DNA of 64,000 bases. It comes from Sphaerochaeta sp. Phil3 (lineage in GTDB: Bacteria; Spirochaetota; Spirochaetia; Sphaerochaetales; Sphaerochaetaceae). A program made the translations under genes and the position numbers. The stretch spans positions 1-64,000 of the forward strand of contig MSGT01000064.1 in assembly GCA_001940825.1 (NCBI GenBank), read 5' to 3'. Below the pieces are notes generated by a model, which saw only the letters and a program-made list of their open reading frames with translations, was not told the origin of the DNA and did no database searches. Positions 7,075 through 15,214 of this stretch are shown piece by piece; the stretch's first letter is position 1; every line of letters starts with the position of its first letter.

Positions 7075-7884
7075 TCAAGGCTGCTTGCCAATGTAGGCCA
7101 GGATTCCTCCATCCACATACAGTATGTGTCCATTGACGAAGTCCGATGCCTCAGAGGCCAAAAACAGTGCAGGTCCTTCAAGGTCCTTTGTCTCTCCCCA
7201 TCTTTCAGCAGGTGTCTTTGCGACTATGAAACTGTCGAACGGGTGTCTGCTGCCGTCCGGCTGTTTTTCCCTAAGAGGTGCCGTCTGAGGTGTTGCAATG
7301 TAGCCAGGACCAATGCCGTTGCACTGTATGTTGTATTTTCCATATTCCGAGCAAATGTTTCTTGTTAGCATCTTGAGTCCGCCTTTTGCTGCGGCATATG
7401 CACTTACTGTCTCCCTTCCAAGTTCGCTCATCATGGAGCAGATGTTTATGATCTTTCCACCGCCTTTCCTTATCATTGCAGGGATCACTGCTTTGGAGAC
7501 AATGAACGCGGCAACAAGGTCTATATCCACGACCTGTCTGAAGTCGTCTGCGGACATGTCTGTCATAGGGATTCTCTTTATTATCCCAGCGTTGTTCACC
7601 AGAATGTCCACGGTTTGGCCAAAGTCCTTTTCAATCATATCTCGTGTTGCAAGGACCTGGCTTTCATCGGTTACATCGCATACATATCCTCTGACGTTCT
7701 CAACCCCATCTTTTCTATATTCTTCAAGGGCCTTTTCGACACCGTCCCTATGTCTGCTGTTGAATGCTATCTTTGCACCCGCCTTGGCATAGCAAAGAGC
7801 TATTGCATAGCCAATTCCATAGGTTGCACCTGTAACCCAGGCAAGCTTCCCTTCCAGTGAGAACTTGTTTTCAAGGTATGTCAT
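7075..7884 (-). CDS. kduD: KduD/DhuD-like short-chain dehydrogenase
   Basis: A 269-residue classical SDR. Cofactor loop TGATYGIGYAIAL (about 17-29), NNAGI (about 93), catalytic Ser-Tyr-Lys in ICSMMSEL and AYAAAKGG, and a C-terminus LYVDGGILAYIGKQP typical of 2-dehydro-3-deoxy-D-gluconate 5-dehydrogenase and gluconate 5-dehydrogenase-like enzymes. It should reduce 3-deoxy-D-glycero-2,5-hexodiulosonate to KDG, feeding KdgK. It diverges from kduI, its pathway predecessor, with overlapping promoters between them. The gene could equally be named DhuD if the substrate comes from glycosaminoglycans. Confidence 0.85.
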   Translation of the reverse strand: MTYLENKFSLEGKLAWVTGATYGIGYAIALCYAKAGAKIAFNSRHRDGVEKALEEYRKDGVENVRGYVCDVTDESQVLATRDMIEKDFGQTVDILVNNAGIIKRIPMTDMSADDFRQVVDIDLVAAFIVSKAVIPAMIRKGGGKIINICSMMSELGRETVSAYAAAKGGLKMLTRNICSEYGKYNIQCNGIGPGYIATPQTAPLREKQPDGSRHPFDSFIVAKTPAERWGETKDLEGPALFLASEASDFVNGHILYVDGGILAYIGKQP

Positions 7885-7947
7885 GAGACCCTCCTATACT
7901 TCCATTTCATTGGTTCTGTAGAGACTTGCAGCATCTCCTTTCTTTTA

Positions 7948-7982
7948 TTGTACCTTATAGTCGCCATTTATGATACACTCAA
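7948..7982. promoter_or_regulatory. overlapping divergent promoters for kduI and kduD
   Basis: Plus strand: TTGTAC (7948-7953), 17 bp, TGATAC (7971-7976) towards kduI. Minus strand: TTGAGT (7977-7982), 17 bp, TATAAG (7954-7959) towards kduD. The two promoters share the same 35 bp, so one bound regulator would silence both. Nearby TTTCATTGG occurs three times (about 7904-8027). Confidence 0.6.
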
Positions 7983-8062
7983 TTGTACTCCGGTTTCATT
8001 GGAGCAATTTTCATTGGAACAGGCAAACATCATGAACGTTCAAAACGGGGAGGATCGTAGTT

Positions 8063-8905
8063 GTGGACATAAGGTATTCGACAGGCAAGGAGCCTTTCAA
8101 AAGAATGGACACTCAGGAGCTTAGGGACGAGTTCCTTATAACCGGTATATTCAAGCCAAATGATGTAAGTGCAGTCTATTCCCACGTGGACAGGATCGTG
8201 ACTATGGGTGTCATGCCGTTGGACGAGTGCGTTGGCATTGAGAAGAACATCGATCCTTGGAAGGACTTTGGCGTTTCGTACCTGCTTGAAAGGCGTGAAC
8301 TTGGAACGATAAACATAGGTGGTCCAGGACGGATTTATGCCGATGGCGTAGAGTACGGCATGTCCCATTTCGATGGACTCTATCTTCCAATGGGAACCAA
8401 AAAGGTTGAATTCAAGTCGGATTCTCCTGAGGATCCTGCCAAGTTCTATGTCATAACCACTCCGGCGCATACTCCAAAACCGGCAAAGCATATCCCGTAT
8501 GAGATGGCAATCCACAAGCACCTTGGGGCTCAGGCGACATCCAATGAAAGGACAATAAACCAGTACATCCATCCTGACATCCTTGATACATGTCAGCTTT
8601 CAATGGGTCTTACCCACCTTGAGGAAGGCTCCGTGTGGAACACCATGCCCGTTCATACACACGAAAGGAGAATGGAGGTCTATTTCTATTTCGATGTCCC
8701 AAAAGACAACGTTGTGTTCCATTTCATGGGTGAACCAAACCAGACGCGCCATATTGTCATGCACAACGAAGAGGCTGTCATCAACCCGGCCTGGTCCATC
8801 CATTCAGGCTGCGGGACTTCGAACTACACCTTCATATGGGCCATGTGCGGTGAAAACAGAGCCTATGACGATCAGGATTGGATCAAGACAGAGGACCTAA
8901 GATAA
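8063..8905 (+). CDS. kduI: 5-keto-4-deoxyuronate isomerase
   Basis: A 280-residue KduI cupin. Converts 5-keto-4-deoxyuronate (from unsaturated uronates released by pectin, alginate or glycosaminoglycan lyases) into 3-deoxy-hexodiulosonate, the KduD substrate. Seen: SYLLERRELGTINIGGPG in the first half and the zinc-binding block MPVHTHERRMEVYFYFDV with two His and Glu, then HFMGEP and WSIHSGCGTSNYTFIW. Length equals the family norm. GTG start at 8063 is set by GGGGAGGA 8 nt upstream. First gene of a plus-strand operon with an esterase 3 nt behind. Confidence 0.95.
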   Translation: MDIRYSTGKEPFKRMDTQELRDEFLITGIFKPNDVSAVYSHVDRIVTMGVMPLDECVGIEKNIDPWKDFGVSYLLERRELGTINIGGPGRIYADGVEYGMSHFDGLYLPMGTKKVEFKSDSPEDPAKFYVITTPAHTPKPAKHIPYEMAIHKHLGAQATSNERTINQYIHPDILDTCQLSMGLTHLEEGSVWNTMPVHTHERRMEVYFYFDVPKDNVVFHFMGEPNQTRHIVMHNEEAVINPAWSIHSGCGTSNYTFIWAMCGENRAYDDQDWIKTEDLR

Positions 8906-8908
8906 CAA

Positions 8909-9715
8909 ATGATATACGAAGAGATTCCAATAGGCGATGCGCTTCTGAGAACCTACGTCCTTTCCAACTACAACGAGATCGATGCAGAAAGAAGACGCGC
9001 CTTCATCTTGATTTGTCCCGGAGGAGCCTACAGGTTCTGCTCGAACAGGGAAGCGGAGGCGGTTGCAATACGCTTCAATTCCCTTGGCTACAACTGCGGT
9101 GTGCTTTTCTATTCCACAAACCATGATGAATACAATGCCGGCAATGTATACAGCACTCTCTTTCCAAAGCCACAGGATGAGCTTTCAGAGGCCGTGGCGT
9201 ATATAAGAGCAAATTCGAATGCTTTGAATACGAATCCCGATAAGATCGCCGTAATGGGTTTCTCTGCAGGCGGACATTTGGCTGCAAGCCTGGGGGTCAT
9301 GTGGCGGCACTACGGGGAGCGCTCCAAGCCAAACGCCCTTGTTCTATGCTATCCTGTGATAACAAGTGGACTACTTGCCCACGTGGAGTCGATCCGTCGT
9401 CTTGTTGGAACCAACGAAGCACTTTTGGAAAAGGTCTCCCTCGAAAAACAGGTTTCCAAGGACACCCCTCCAACTTTCATATGGACGACAAGGACCGATC
9501 AATCCGTTCCATACGAGAATTCCGTGATGTTCGTCCAGGCTCTTGAGCGCAACAATGTCCCAGTTCGTTTCAAACTATATGAAGAAGGCGGCCATGGCCT
9601 ATCTTTGGGCACTCAAGAGGTCTATGATGCATCACTGGCTTCCGTGAAGGCCGTCCAAGACTGGCCGGAACAAGCGGACTCATTCCTGACGATGGTTTTT
9701 GGCTCCAAGTATTAA
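8909..9715 (+). CDS. alpha/beta hydrolase, acetylesterase-like
   Basis: A 268-residue esterase/lipase-family hydrolase: oxyanion segment LICPGGAYRF, nucleophile elbow GFSAGGHLAAS, Asp in TRTDQSVPYE and His in EEGGHGLSLG complete the triad. No signal peptide, so cytoplasmic. The layout fits the Aes/BD-FAE-like carbohydrate acetylesterases. Directly coupled to kduI (3-nt gap), suggesting removal of acetyl groups from imported oligouronides; that substrate is inferred from position. Confidence 0.8.
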   Translation: MIYEEIPIGDALLRTYVLSNYNEIDAERRRAFILICPGGAYRFCSNREAEAVAIRFNSLGYNCGVLFYSTNHDEYNAGNVYSTLFPKPQDELSEAVAYIRANSNALNTNPDKIAVMGFSAGGHLAASLGVMWRHYGERSKPNALVLCYPVITSGLLAHVESIRRLVGTNEALLEKVSLEKQVSKDTPPTFIWTTRTDQSVPYENSVMFVQALERNNVPVRFKLYEEGGHGLSLGTQEVYDASLASVKAVQDWPEQADSFLTMVFGSKY

Positions 9716-9716
9716 C

Positions 9717-10478
9717 ATGCAAAAGCTCTACGACCGTGCAGACATCTACGACCTCATCGAAAGCGACCGACGAACCGAGATAATCAGAGAGGACTGGAAG
9801 GTCTTCCTTGGCGACAGGAAGATAGACACCCTCCTTGATGTGAGCATAGGTTCCGGTGGTATGACGCTGCCGTTGCATGAACTGGGCATTGAAATATGCG
9901 GCTCAGACCTAAGTGAAGCAATGCTGGGTCGGTGCCAAAGCAAAGCCGCAGCGAAGGGAAAACCCATAGAGCTCAAGCAGTGCGACTTCAGAGACTTATC
10001 AGCATGGGACGATAGGCTCTTCGACTGCGTTGCAAGTACTGGAAACTCCTTGGCCTATGTCAACAACGACGATGTTCTCAAAGCCCTTGGAGAGATGGAC
10101 TCTCACGTAAAGCCCGGCGGCTACATATGCTTCGATTCCCGCAATTGGGAGAAGATCCAACGAGAAAGGCAGCGGTTCTACTTCTACAACCCGTTCTTCC
10201 ACGGAGAAACACGGGTCAATCTGGTGCAGGTATGGGACCACAACGCAGACGGAAGCATAACCTTCAACCTGCTGTACTCGTTCGAACGTGACAACAAGGT
10301 CATCCAACGGGAGGTCTTCGAGGAGCACTACAACCCATTCCCCATTGGATTAGCTAGAGATAGGCTCATGTCCTTGGGCTATGCAAACTTCGATATCCGC
10401 CCGGTTCCAACCAACCATCCCAAGGCCGATGTCTCAGAGATGGAATGGTATAGAATAATAGCCCAAAAGAAGCATTGA
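9717..10478 (+). CDS. class I SAM-dependent methyltransferase
   Basis: About 253 residues. The Rossmann SAM site is clear: LLDVSIGSGGMTLPLHELG (motif I), CGSDLSEAML (motif II), QCDFRDLSAW, FDCVASTGNSLAY, and VKPGGYICFDSRNW. Substrate unknown. The ATG at 9717 overlaps nothing but follows the esterase stop by 1 nt and has no Shine-Dalgarno, so it is probably translationally coupled; an upstream TTG at 9699 is the alternative. A methyltransferase has no obvious step in uronate catabolism and may be a passenger in the operon. Confidence 0.8.
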   Translation: MQKLYDRADIYDLIESDRRTEIIREDWKVFLGDRKIDTLLDVSIGSGGMTLPLHELGIEICGSDLSEAMLGRCQSKAAAKGKPIELKQCDFRDLSAWDDRLFDCVASTGNSLAYVNNDDVLKALGEMDSHVKPGGYICFDSRNWEKIQRERQRFYFYNPFFHGETRVNLVQVWDHNADGSITFNLLYSFERDNKVIQREVFEEHYNPFPIGLARDRLMSLGYANFDIRPVPTNHPKADVSEMEWYRIIAQKKH

Positions 10479-10541
10479 CAATTGGATTTCTTGGGTTAGT
10501 TAGACTGTAGATGACGGCATCGTCATACAGGAGAATTGCAT

Positions 10542-10812
10542 ATGCCAAGCTTTGAGAACCTACGTGTGGTGGACAACTTCTATCAGACATCGCTCTTTTT
10601 TCCAATGCCAACCGTTGTGGTGAGTACTCTCTGCGAGGATGGCTCAACATCGCTTGGGCCGTATTCTCTGGTGGCTCCGTACTACATTGCCGGCAAGGAC
10701 TACTATGCAATGCTGCTTTGCATGGGCGAAGGAGAACAATGTGACGCTCGTGACGGCAGAGCACATGAAGATAATCAACGACAAGAGAAGCAAGGAAAAG
10801 AGCAAGAGATAG
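10542..10812 (+). pseudogene. flavin-reductase-like gene with internal deletion
   Basis: It starts well (AGGAG 8 nt before the ATG) with MPSFENLRVVDNFYQTSLFF, PMPTVVVSTL, GPYSLVAPYYIAGKDYYAML, which is the N-terminus of a flavin-reductase-like FMN-binding split-barrel family. After about 60 residues the recognisable sequence stops; a different frame then reads KENNVTLVTAEHMKIINDKR and ends at the TAG at 10810. An internal deletion that also shifted the frame explains both. An intact member would be roughly 200 residues or more. Confidence 0.65.
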
Positions 10813-10834
10813 TATGAGAGAAGGGGGGCTTGCT

Positions 10835-11309
10835 ATGTATGATTTTTCCATTCCAATGGCCATCATGGACTATATACCGGTGTTCTTCTTTGGCATTACG
10901 ATGCTTATCCTCCAGTGGTCGCTCTATGCATCCATGTACAAAGGAGCGTATGCCTTGCTTGCTGCTGGAACGATCAACATATTCTTTGCTGGTTTCCTAA
11001 AGGCCACTTGGAAGCTTTTCTATGCTGCAGGGCTGTGCGACTTCTACCTTTTGAACGACGTGTTCCTCCCTTTCCATCATCTCCGTTAGACTTGGAAAAC
11101 CTTGGCTCATCGTTTTCTTCGTCCTTGCCTTCCTTTTGTCGCTTACTATGGGGTACCTATCAAGTCATGACAGCCACAGCGCCGCGATAAACTGGATAGA
11201 GGAGAGCGTAAATACATGCTCTCAGCTTTCACTCATGCTTGGAACCATGATGCTTCACAAGAACGGCCTCAGAGGATTCGATTTCCATAAGATAAGAAAG
11301 GAAAGATAA
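10835..11309 (+). pseudogene. integral membrane protein gene, frameshifted
   Basis: The ATG has a GGGGGG-rich RBS. The first frame codes MYDFSIPMAIMDYIPVFFF and two to three hydrophobic segments up to LLNDVFLPF near 11077. A second frame resumes with SVRLGKPWLIVFFVLAFLL, another membrane span, and a charged C-terminus (FDFHKIRKER) ending with TAA at 11309. The combined span is 475 bp, one more than a multiple of three. Likely a small multispanning membrane protein broken by a frameshift, possibly with a deletion. It follows another broken gene and precedes a transposon. Confidence 0.65.
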
Positions 11310-11379
11310 GCTTTGCAGAATACCTGAAGGCTTTGTAATCGTTTTCGCTTCCTGCATAGGGACTATGTTGTCTCAACGT

Positions 11380-11480
11380 TCATGGGCGTATGGGCCTCAT
11401 GGGCTTTATGGGTTTTACGGGGCTTATGGGACTCATGGAACTCACGGGACTCATGGGGCGCACGGATTGCGCACGGATTC
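11380..11480. repeat. class 1 array, left copy
   Basis: About ten consecutive 9-nt units of the form NNNNAYGGG (such as CCTCATGGG, CTTTATGGG, GCTTATGGG, ACTCACGGG), closed on the gene side by two CGCACGGAT boxes 11 nt apart. The last 30 bp code for the C-terminus of transposase 1. Confidence 0.85.
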
Positions 11481-12173
11481 CGTTTCGTCTTGCCAGGGTT
11501 TTGAGAAATCGACTTTGAAGAAATGGTCGTTGTCAAGTTTGGTCCAGTCTTTGAATCTTTCTCTTGCCAGTTTCGCAACCATCTGGGAATCGTTTGATTC
11601 GTAGAAGTCGCAGAGCTCCTTTTCAGACATGCCGAACAGTGCAGTGTACAGTTCCTTGTCATAGGGTTTGACTATGATTCCCCTTTTCAAAGCCCAAAAA
11701 CAATCATAGGGAACGAACTCACCCCTTTCCAATACGTGCTTCACGTTGTCATAGTCATACTTTCCAACCGTAGTCAACGAAACAATGTCCTTGATTGCTC
11801 TAAGGTATGGACGTGATTCGAAAACCCGTTTTCCGTTCGTATACTTTCTTGGATTCTGCTCTCTGACCTTGTGGCTTACCGCTGAGTTCACAAGTCTGAG
11901 AACTTTGGATATCTCCTCTACGTTTTCAGCCATGAGGACATCATGGGTATGGTTGCTCATGACAACGGAAAAGATGATTTTGACATTGAATCTTGCACAG
12001 ATCCGACACAACAGGTTGTGTCTATACTTTCCAATCTCCTTGTCGAAGATGAATTCTTTCCCTGCCGCTCTTTGGGTTGCATGGTAGATACGTCCGTTCT
12101 TGTCCGTTCTCATCCGTTTGGGCTGAACGAATCCATTCGTTTCATGTCCCATCAGTTCGTTGAAATCCAGCAT
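11451..12173 (-). CDS. RAYT/IS200-like Y1 transposase 1
   Basis: 240 residues. A single-domain HUH-type nuclease of the REP-associated tyrosine transposase kind. Seen: GRIYHATQRAAGKEF, then a conserved Tyr/Arg helix, FNVKIIFSVVMSNHTHDVL with the HUH-type His pair at H75/H77, and a candidate catalytic Tyr at Y139 in TTVGKYDYDN. The same spacing (62 residues) occurs in the second copy in this window. The RBS AAGGAGG is 6 nt upstream. Its last residues (SVRNPCAP) are encoded by the flanking repeat array, so protein and array share DNA. Probably nicks or mobilises the arrays; that is inferred from the family. Confidence 0.75.
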   Translation of the reverse strand: MLDFNELMGHETNGFVQPKRMRTDKNGRIYHATQRAAGKEFIFDKEIGKYRHNLLCRICARFNVKIIFSVVMSNHTHDVLMAENVEEISKVLRLVNSAVSHKVREQNPRKYTNGKRVFESRPYLRAIKDIVSLTTVGKYDYDNVKHVLERGEFVPYDCFWALKRGIIVKPYDKELYTALFGMSEKELCDFYESNDSQMVAKLARERFKDWTKLDNDHFFKVDFSKPWQDETESVRNPCAP

Positions 12174-12251
12174 GTGCGCCTCCTTACTTTCTTCTACTTA
12201 CCTATATACGTGAAAGTTGCATTTTCCATTCACACTTCCGAGAACTTTTTA

Positions 12252-12352
12252 GATCCGTGCGTAATCCGTGCGTCCCATAAGCCCCATGCTCCCCATAAGT
12301 CCCGTGAGTCTCATAAGACGCGTAAGCCCCATAAAACCCATGCACCCCATGG
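12252..12352. repeat. class 1 array, right copy (inverted)
   Basis: The reverse complement of the left array type: two CGCACGGAT boxes nearest the gene (12252-12272), followed outward by about nine CCCRTNNNN units. It lies only 11 bp from the -35 box of the next gene. Confidence 0.85.
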
Positions 12353-12362
12353 AACACTCCAA

Positions 12363-12392
12363 TTGCACGTCTGCATTCCACTGTGTTAGAAT
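12363..12392 (+). promoter_or_regulatory. promoter of the DUF5058 operon
   Basis: TTGCAC (12363-12368), 18 bp, TAGAAT (12387-12392), then a 21-nt leader with GGGGG before the ATG. It starts immediately beyond the transposon array. Confidence 0.6.
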
Positions 12393-12413
12393 GAGCCGAA
12401 ACAGGGGGTTGAT

Positions 12414-13226
12414 ATGTCTTCGTTCTCCATTCTGCAAGCACTCAACAGTGCGCCTTTGTATTTGATATGCGGTGGCATAATCGCATTCGTTGCAGTGATA
12501 TGCGTCATTTTCCTTATAAGAGCCTATAGGGCTGGAATCGCTATGGGCATGGACAAAGGCAAGATGAAGACCGTTATAACTTCAAGCGCTACGTTCTCCA
12601 TCCTTCCAAGCGTTGGAATCCTGCTTGGAGTAATAGCCCTTTCTGGAAGCCTTGGCATACCATGGCCATGGCTTAGGTTGTCAGTCATTGGAGCCCTTCA
12701 CTATGAAACCCAGGTGGCTCAGGCCGCTGCAGAGCAGGTAGGGCTTTCAAGCCTCTCAGCTGCAGAAATGACACCCCAGGCGTTCACTACCATAGCTCTT
12801 TTGATGAGCATTTGCATAATGTGGGGCATGGTTCTCTCTGTATTCCTCAACAAGGGATACCTCAAGAAGATAAGCGGTTCCAAGAAGGGAGAGGCCAAAG
12901 AAACTGCAACGTTCAAACCAAACGATTTGGACAACAAGAAGGGTGGCTTTGCAGACAAAGCCATGACAGCAATGTTCATAGGTCTTGTTGGTGCATACGT
13001 TGCTTCCTACATTGGAGGGTTCGTTTCAGGTGGCGCCCAGAACGGAGGCGGAATCTTCAGGTTCCGCGGTGATTGGGTGCCGTTGGTGGTCGTAGCGGCA
13101 TCGGCCTTGTCCATGGCGTTTTTCATTTGGCTTTCTGAAAAGAAGAAGCTGGCGTGGGTGGATAATTTCTCCATTGCTGGAAGCATGATCGTTGGCATGG
13201 CGGCTGCAGTCGTCGTGAGTCTGTGA
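12414..13226 (+). CDS. DUF5058 family membrane protein
   Basis: A 270-residue polytopic membrane protein with about six hydrophobic segments: an N-terminal span (LYLICGGIIAFVAVICVIFL), a conserved soluble stretch MGMDKGKMKTVITSSATFSI, and later TTIALLMSICIMWGMVL, MFIGLVGAYVASYIGG and WVPLVVVAASAL. I recognise the DUF5058 pattern. It is coupled to a second membrane protein gene, suggesting a two-subunit transporter; substrate unknown. Similar genes elsewhere often lie near M20 peptidases, and one occurs 6 kb downstream. Confidence 0.75.
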   Translation: MSSFSILQALNSAPLYLICGGIIAFVAVICVIFLIRAYRAGIAMGMDKGKMKTVITSSATFSILPSVGILLGVIALSGSLGIPWPWLRLSVIGALHYETQVAQAAAEQVGLSSLSAAEMTPQAFTTIALLMSICIMWGMVLSVFLNKGYLKKISGSKKGEAKETATFKPNDLDNKKGGFADKAMTAMFIGLVGAYVASYIGGFVSGGAQNGGGIFRFRGDWVPLVVVAASALSMAFFIWLSEKKKLAWVDNFSIAGSMIVGMAAAVVVSL

Positions 13227-13237
13227 GGAGGCCTGTC

Positions 13238-13942
13238 ATGAAGAACGCAAACATGAACGATGCAAACATCAAGAATGAAAGCACCTACTTTGAAAGATAC
13301 AATGACATGACGCACGTCCTTGGAAGGATATTCACGACCATAGTGCTTGTCATGCTGGTTGGTGCGCCTTTTCTCATTGGAAAAATACTGGGCGCCATGC
13401 CTGACCTCAAGGCCACAGCTAAGGGATTCTTGTCCGTTGGAATAATATGGACGGTTAGCAGCATAGTGGAGTTTCTTGTCTATACTCCAATGCTTGGTGC
13501 TGGCGGCAGCTACCTTGCCTTCATAACGGGAAACCTCATAAACATGAAGATACCATGCGCCGTCAATGCAAGGGACACTGTTGGAGCAAAGAGCGGAACG
13601 CCTGAGAACGAGATAATCTCCACTCTCTCAATAGCTACGTCATCGCTTGTCACAGTGTTGGTTCTGGCTCTTGGAGTACTGCTGCTGCAACCGCTTCAGC
13701 CAGTTCTGCAGAGTCAGGTGCTCCAGCCTGCATTCGCAAATGTCGTGGCGGCTTTGTTTGGAGCCATGGCCTACAAGTACTTTAGGGGAAACATGGACAT
13801 TGCGGCCATTCCGCTTACGTTCCTGTGCCTGCTCTTCATTTTCGTGCCGTCTCTTACAAGTTCGACGAGCTTCATGATAATCCCTGGCGGCGGACTTGCA
13901 ATTCTCATCTCCTGGCTAAAGTTCAAGAAGCGCAATGCATAG
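13238..13942 (+). CDS. integral membrane protein, partner of the DUF5058 protein
   Basis: 234 residues, about seven hydrophobic segments (TIVLVMLVGAPFLIGKIL, FLSVGIIWTVSSIVEFLVY, LVTVLVLALGVLLLQP, AAIPLTFLCLLFIFVPSL). The conserved-looking loop MLGAGGSYLAFITGNLINMK and PCAVNARDTVGA followed by PENEIISTLSIATSS suggests a transport function. The ATG at 13238 is chosen because AGGAGG lies 6 nt before it. It starts 11 nt after the DUF5058 stop and overlaps the next gene by 8 nt, so the three are one operon. Confidence 0.7.
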   Translation: MKNANMNDANIKNESTYFERYNDMTHVLGRIFTTIVLVMLVGAPFLIGKILGAMPDLKATAKGFLSVGIIWTVSSIVEFLVYTPMLGAGGSYLAFITGNLINMKIPCAVNARDTVGAKSGTPENEIISTLSIATSSLVTVLVLALGVLLLQPLQPVLQSQVLQPAFANVVAALFGAMAYKYFRGNMDIAAIPLTFLCLLFIFVPSLTSSTSFMIIPGGGLAILISWLKFKKRNA

Positions 13943-15200
13943 CATATTCGACTATCTTTACTGGCGGGGTGACCTTGGGTTCGACGAAAGCCCGTTGAAC
14001 GAGGTCGATTCCCTTATCCTGGCACGGTTCTCATATATGCCAATGGAAATGATAGGGCTTCAGAACTTGTCAAAAGAGAAGGTCCTGCCTCTCAAAGAGG
14101 TAGCTTCACTAATTATTTCCAGAATGAAGGAGATTCCGGAAGAAAAGAGGGTGTTCCTCAACAAACAGGACATCCATTTGCTTGAAGCTCTTTCCAACAG
14201 CGAAAGGTTTTCAAGTCTTGGAGTCTTTGCATTCAGATACGAATTGGATGATGAAACCCAGACCCAGTTCTGTGCAGTCTCTCTGAAACTGGGTTCCAAA
14301 ACGGAACCTGATACCTTCATTGCGTTCAGAGGTACTGACAACACCCTCATAGGCTGGAAGGAGGACTGCAACATGGGGTTCATCTGCCCCGTGCCCGCCC
14401 AGGTCCTGGCTGCAGAATACCTGGACGAAATCGCTTCCTGTTCCACATCAACGGTGACGAGCGGCTGTGAGATGTCCTGTGCAACACCATGCATCAATAA
14501 GTCATTCATTAATAAGCCATGCATCAACAAGCCCGATATCATAGTCGCCGGCCATTCCAAAGGCGGAAACCTTGCCGTTTATGCCGCATCGTTCTGTTCA
14601 TCTGCAGCACAGAAGCGCATAGTTCACGTCTACAATTTCGATGGTCCCGGCTTCGATGCCAAAGTGCTTTCGCGGCCGGAGTACCAACGGATATGCGAAA
14701 GGACCACTACGTTCGTTCCTCAATCTTCAGTAGTTGGCATGCTTCTTGGACATGAAGAGCCCTATATCGTAATCCACAGCGAGCAGTCAGGCCTCATGCA
14801 GCATGACCTTTACTCTTGGTGCATAGAGAGGACGGGTTTCGAATGCCTTGAGAAAGTGACTGATGGCAGCCGCTTTGTGGATGCTACTCTAAAGAGTTGG
14901 ATAGCTGGTATGGACTACAGCCAAAGGGAAGGGCTTGTGGATGCCGCATACGAAGTGCTTTCCAAAACGAACGCAAGGACTCTTAGAGACCTTGGATCCA
15001 ACTGGCTTTCCAACTCCGTTGCAATAATGTCCTCGATTGGGGCTTTGGACGAATCTTCAAGGACAGTTGCTTTGCAGGCTTTGAAGGCCCTCGTGAAATG
15101 TGCGGGAGCCACGATGGCCTTGAAGACCCACCATGGCGATCCTCATGGCGAGACGCCTCATAGCGATTCATCATACAATGAAGCTGACTGCAATGCCTGA
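13935..15200 (+). CDS. Mbeg1/DUF2974-like alpha/beta hydrolase
   Basis: 421 residues. An N-terminal segment FDYLYWRGDLGFDESPLNEV is the family hallmark; the lipase-type nucleophile elbow is VAGHSKGGNLAVYAAS, with TFIAFRGTDNTLIGWKED upstream. A low-complexity stretch of Asn/Lys/Ile/Cys repeats (CINKSFINKPCINKP, about residue 180) interrupts the fold before the nucleophile. No signal peptide is seen. Substrate unknown. It overlaps the preceding membrane gene by 8 nt. Confidence 0.8.
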   Translation: MHSIFDYLYWRGDLGFDESPLNEVDSLILARFSYMPMEMIGLQNLSKEKVLPLKEVASLIISRMKEIPEEKRVFLNKQDIHLLEALSNSERFSSLGVFAFRYELDDETQTQFCAVSLKLGSKTEPDTFIAFRGTDNTLIGWKEDCNMGFICPVPAQVLAAEYLDEIASCSTSTVTSGCEMSCATPCINKSFINKPCINKPDIIVAGHSKGGNLAVYAASFCSSAAQKRIVHVYNFDGPGFDAKVLSRPEYQRICERTTTFVPQSSVVGMLLGHEEPYIVIHSEQSGLMQHDLYSWCIERTGFECLEKVTDGSRFVDATLKSWIAGMDYSQREGLVDAAYEVLSKTNARTLRDLGSNWLSNSVAIMSSIGALDESSRTVALQALKALVKCAGATMALKTHHGDPHGETPHSDSSYNEADCNA

Positions 15201-15214
15201 AAGGAAAAGCGTGA

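Larger units (their letters stand above)
11380..12352 (-). mobile_element. RAYT-type transposon 1 with paired inverted 9-nt arrays
   Basis: A Y1-type transposase gene is bounded by two G/C-skewed arrays of 9-nt units in inverted orientation (11380-11480 and 12252-12352). Reading inward, both arrays end in the same motif CGCACGGAT-NN-CGCACGGAT. The transposase stop codon lies inside the left array. The right end directly abuts the promoter of the DUF5058 gene, and the left end lies 70 bp after a broken gene. Confidence 0.7.

Noticed and set aside
11380-12352. CRISPR array
   Set aside because: The repeats are contiguous 9-nt units without spacers, and no cas genes are present anywhere in the window.
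12268-12465. Pro/Ile/Met-repeat peptide on the plus strand
   Set aside because: It is a translation of array DNA and overlaps the promoter of the DUF5058 gene.
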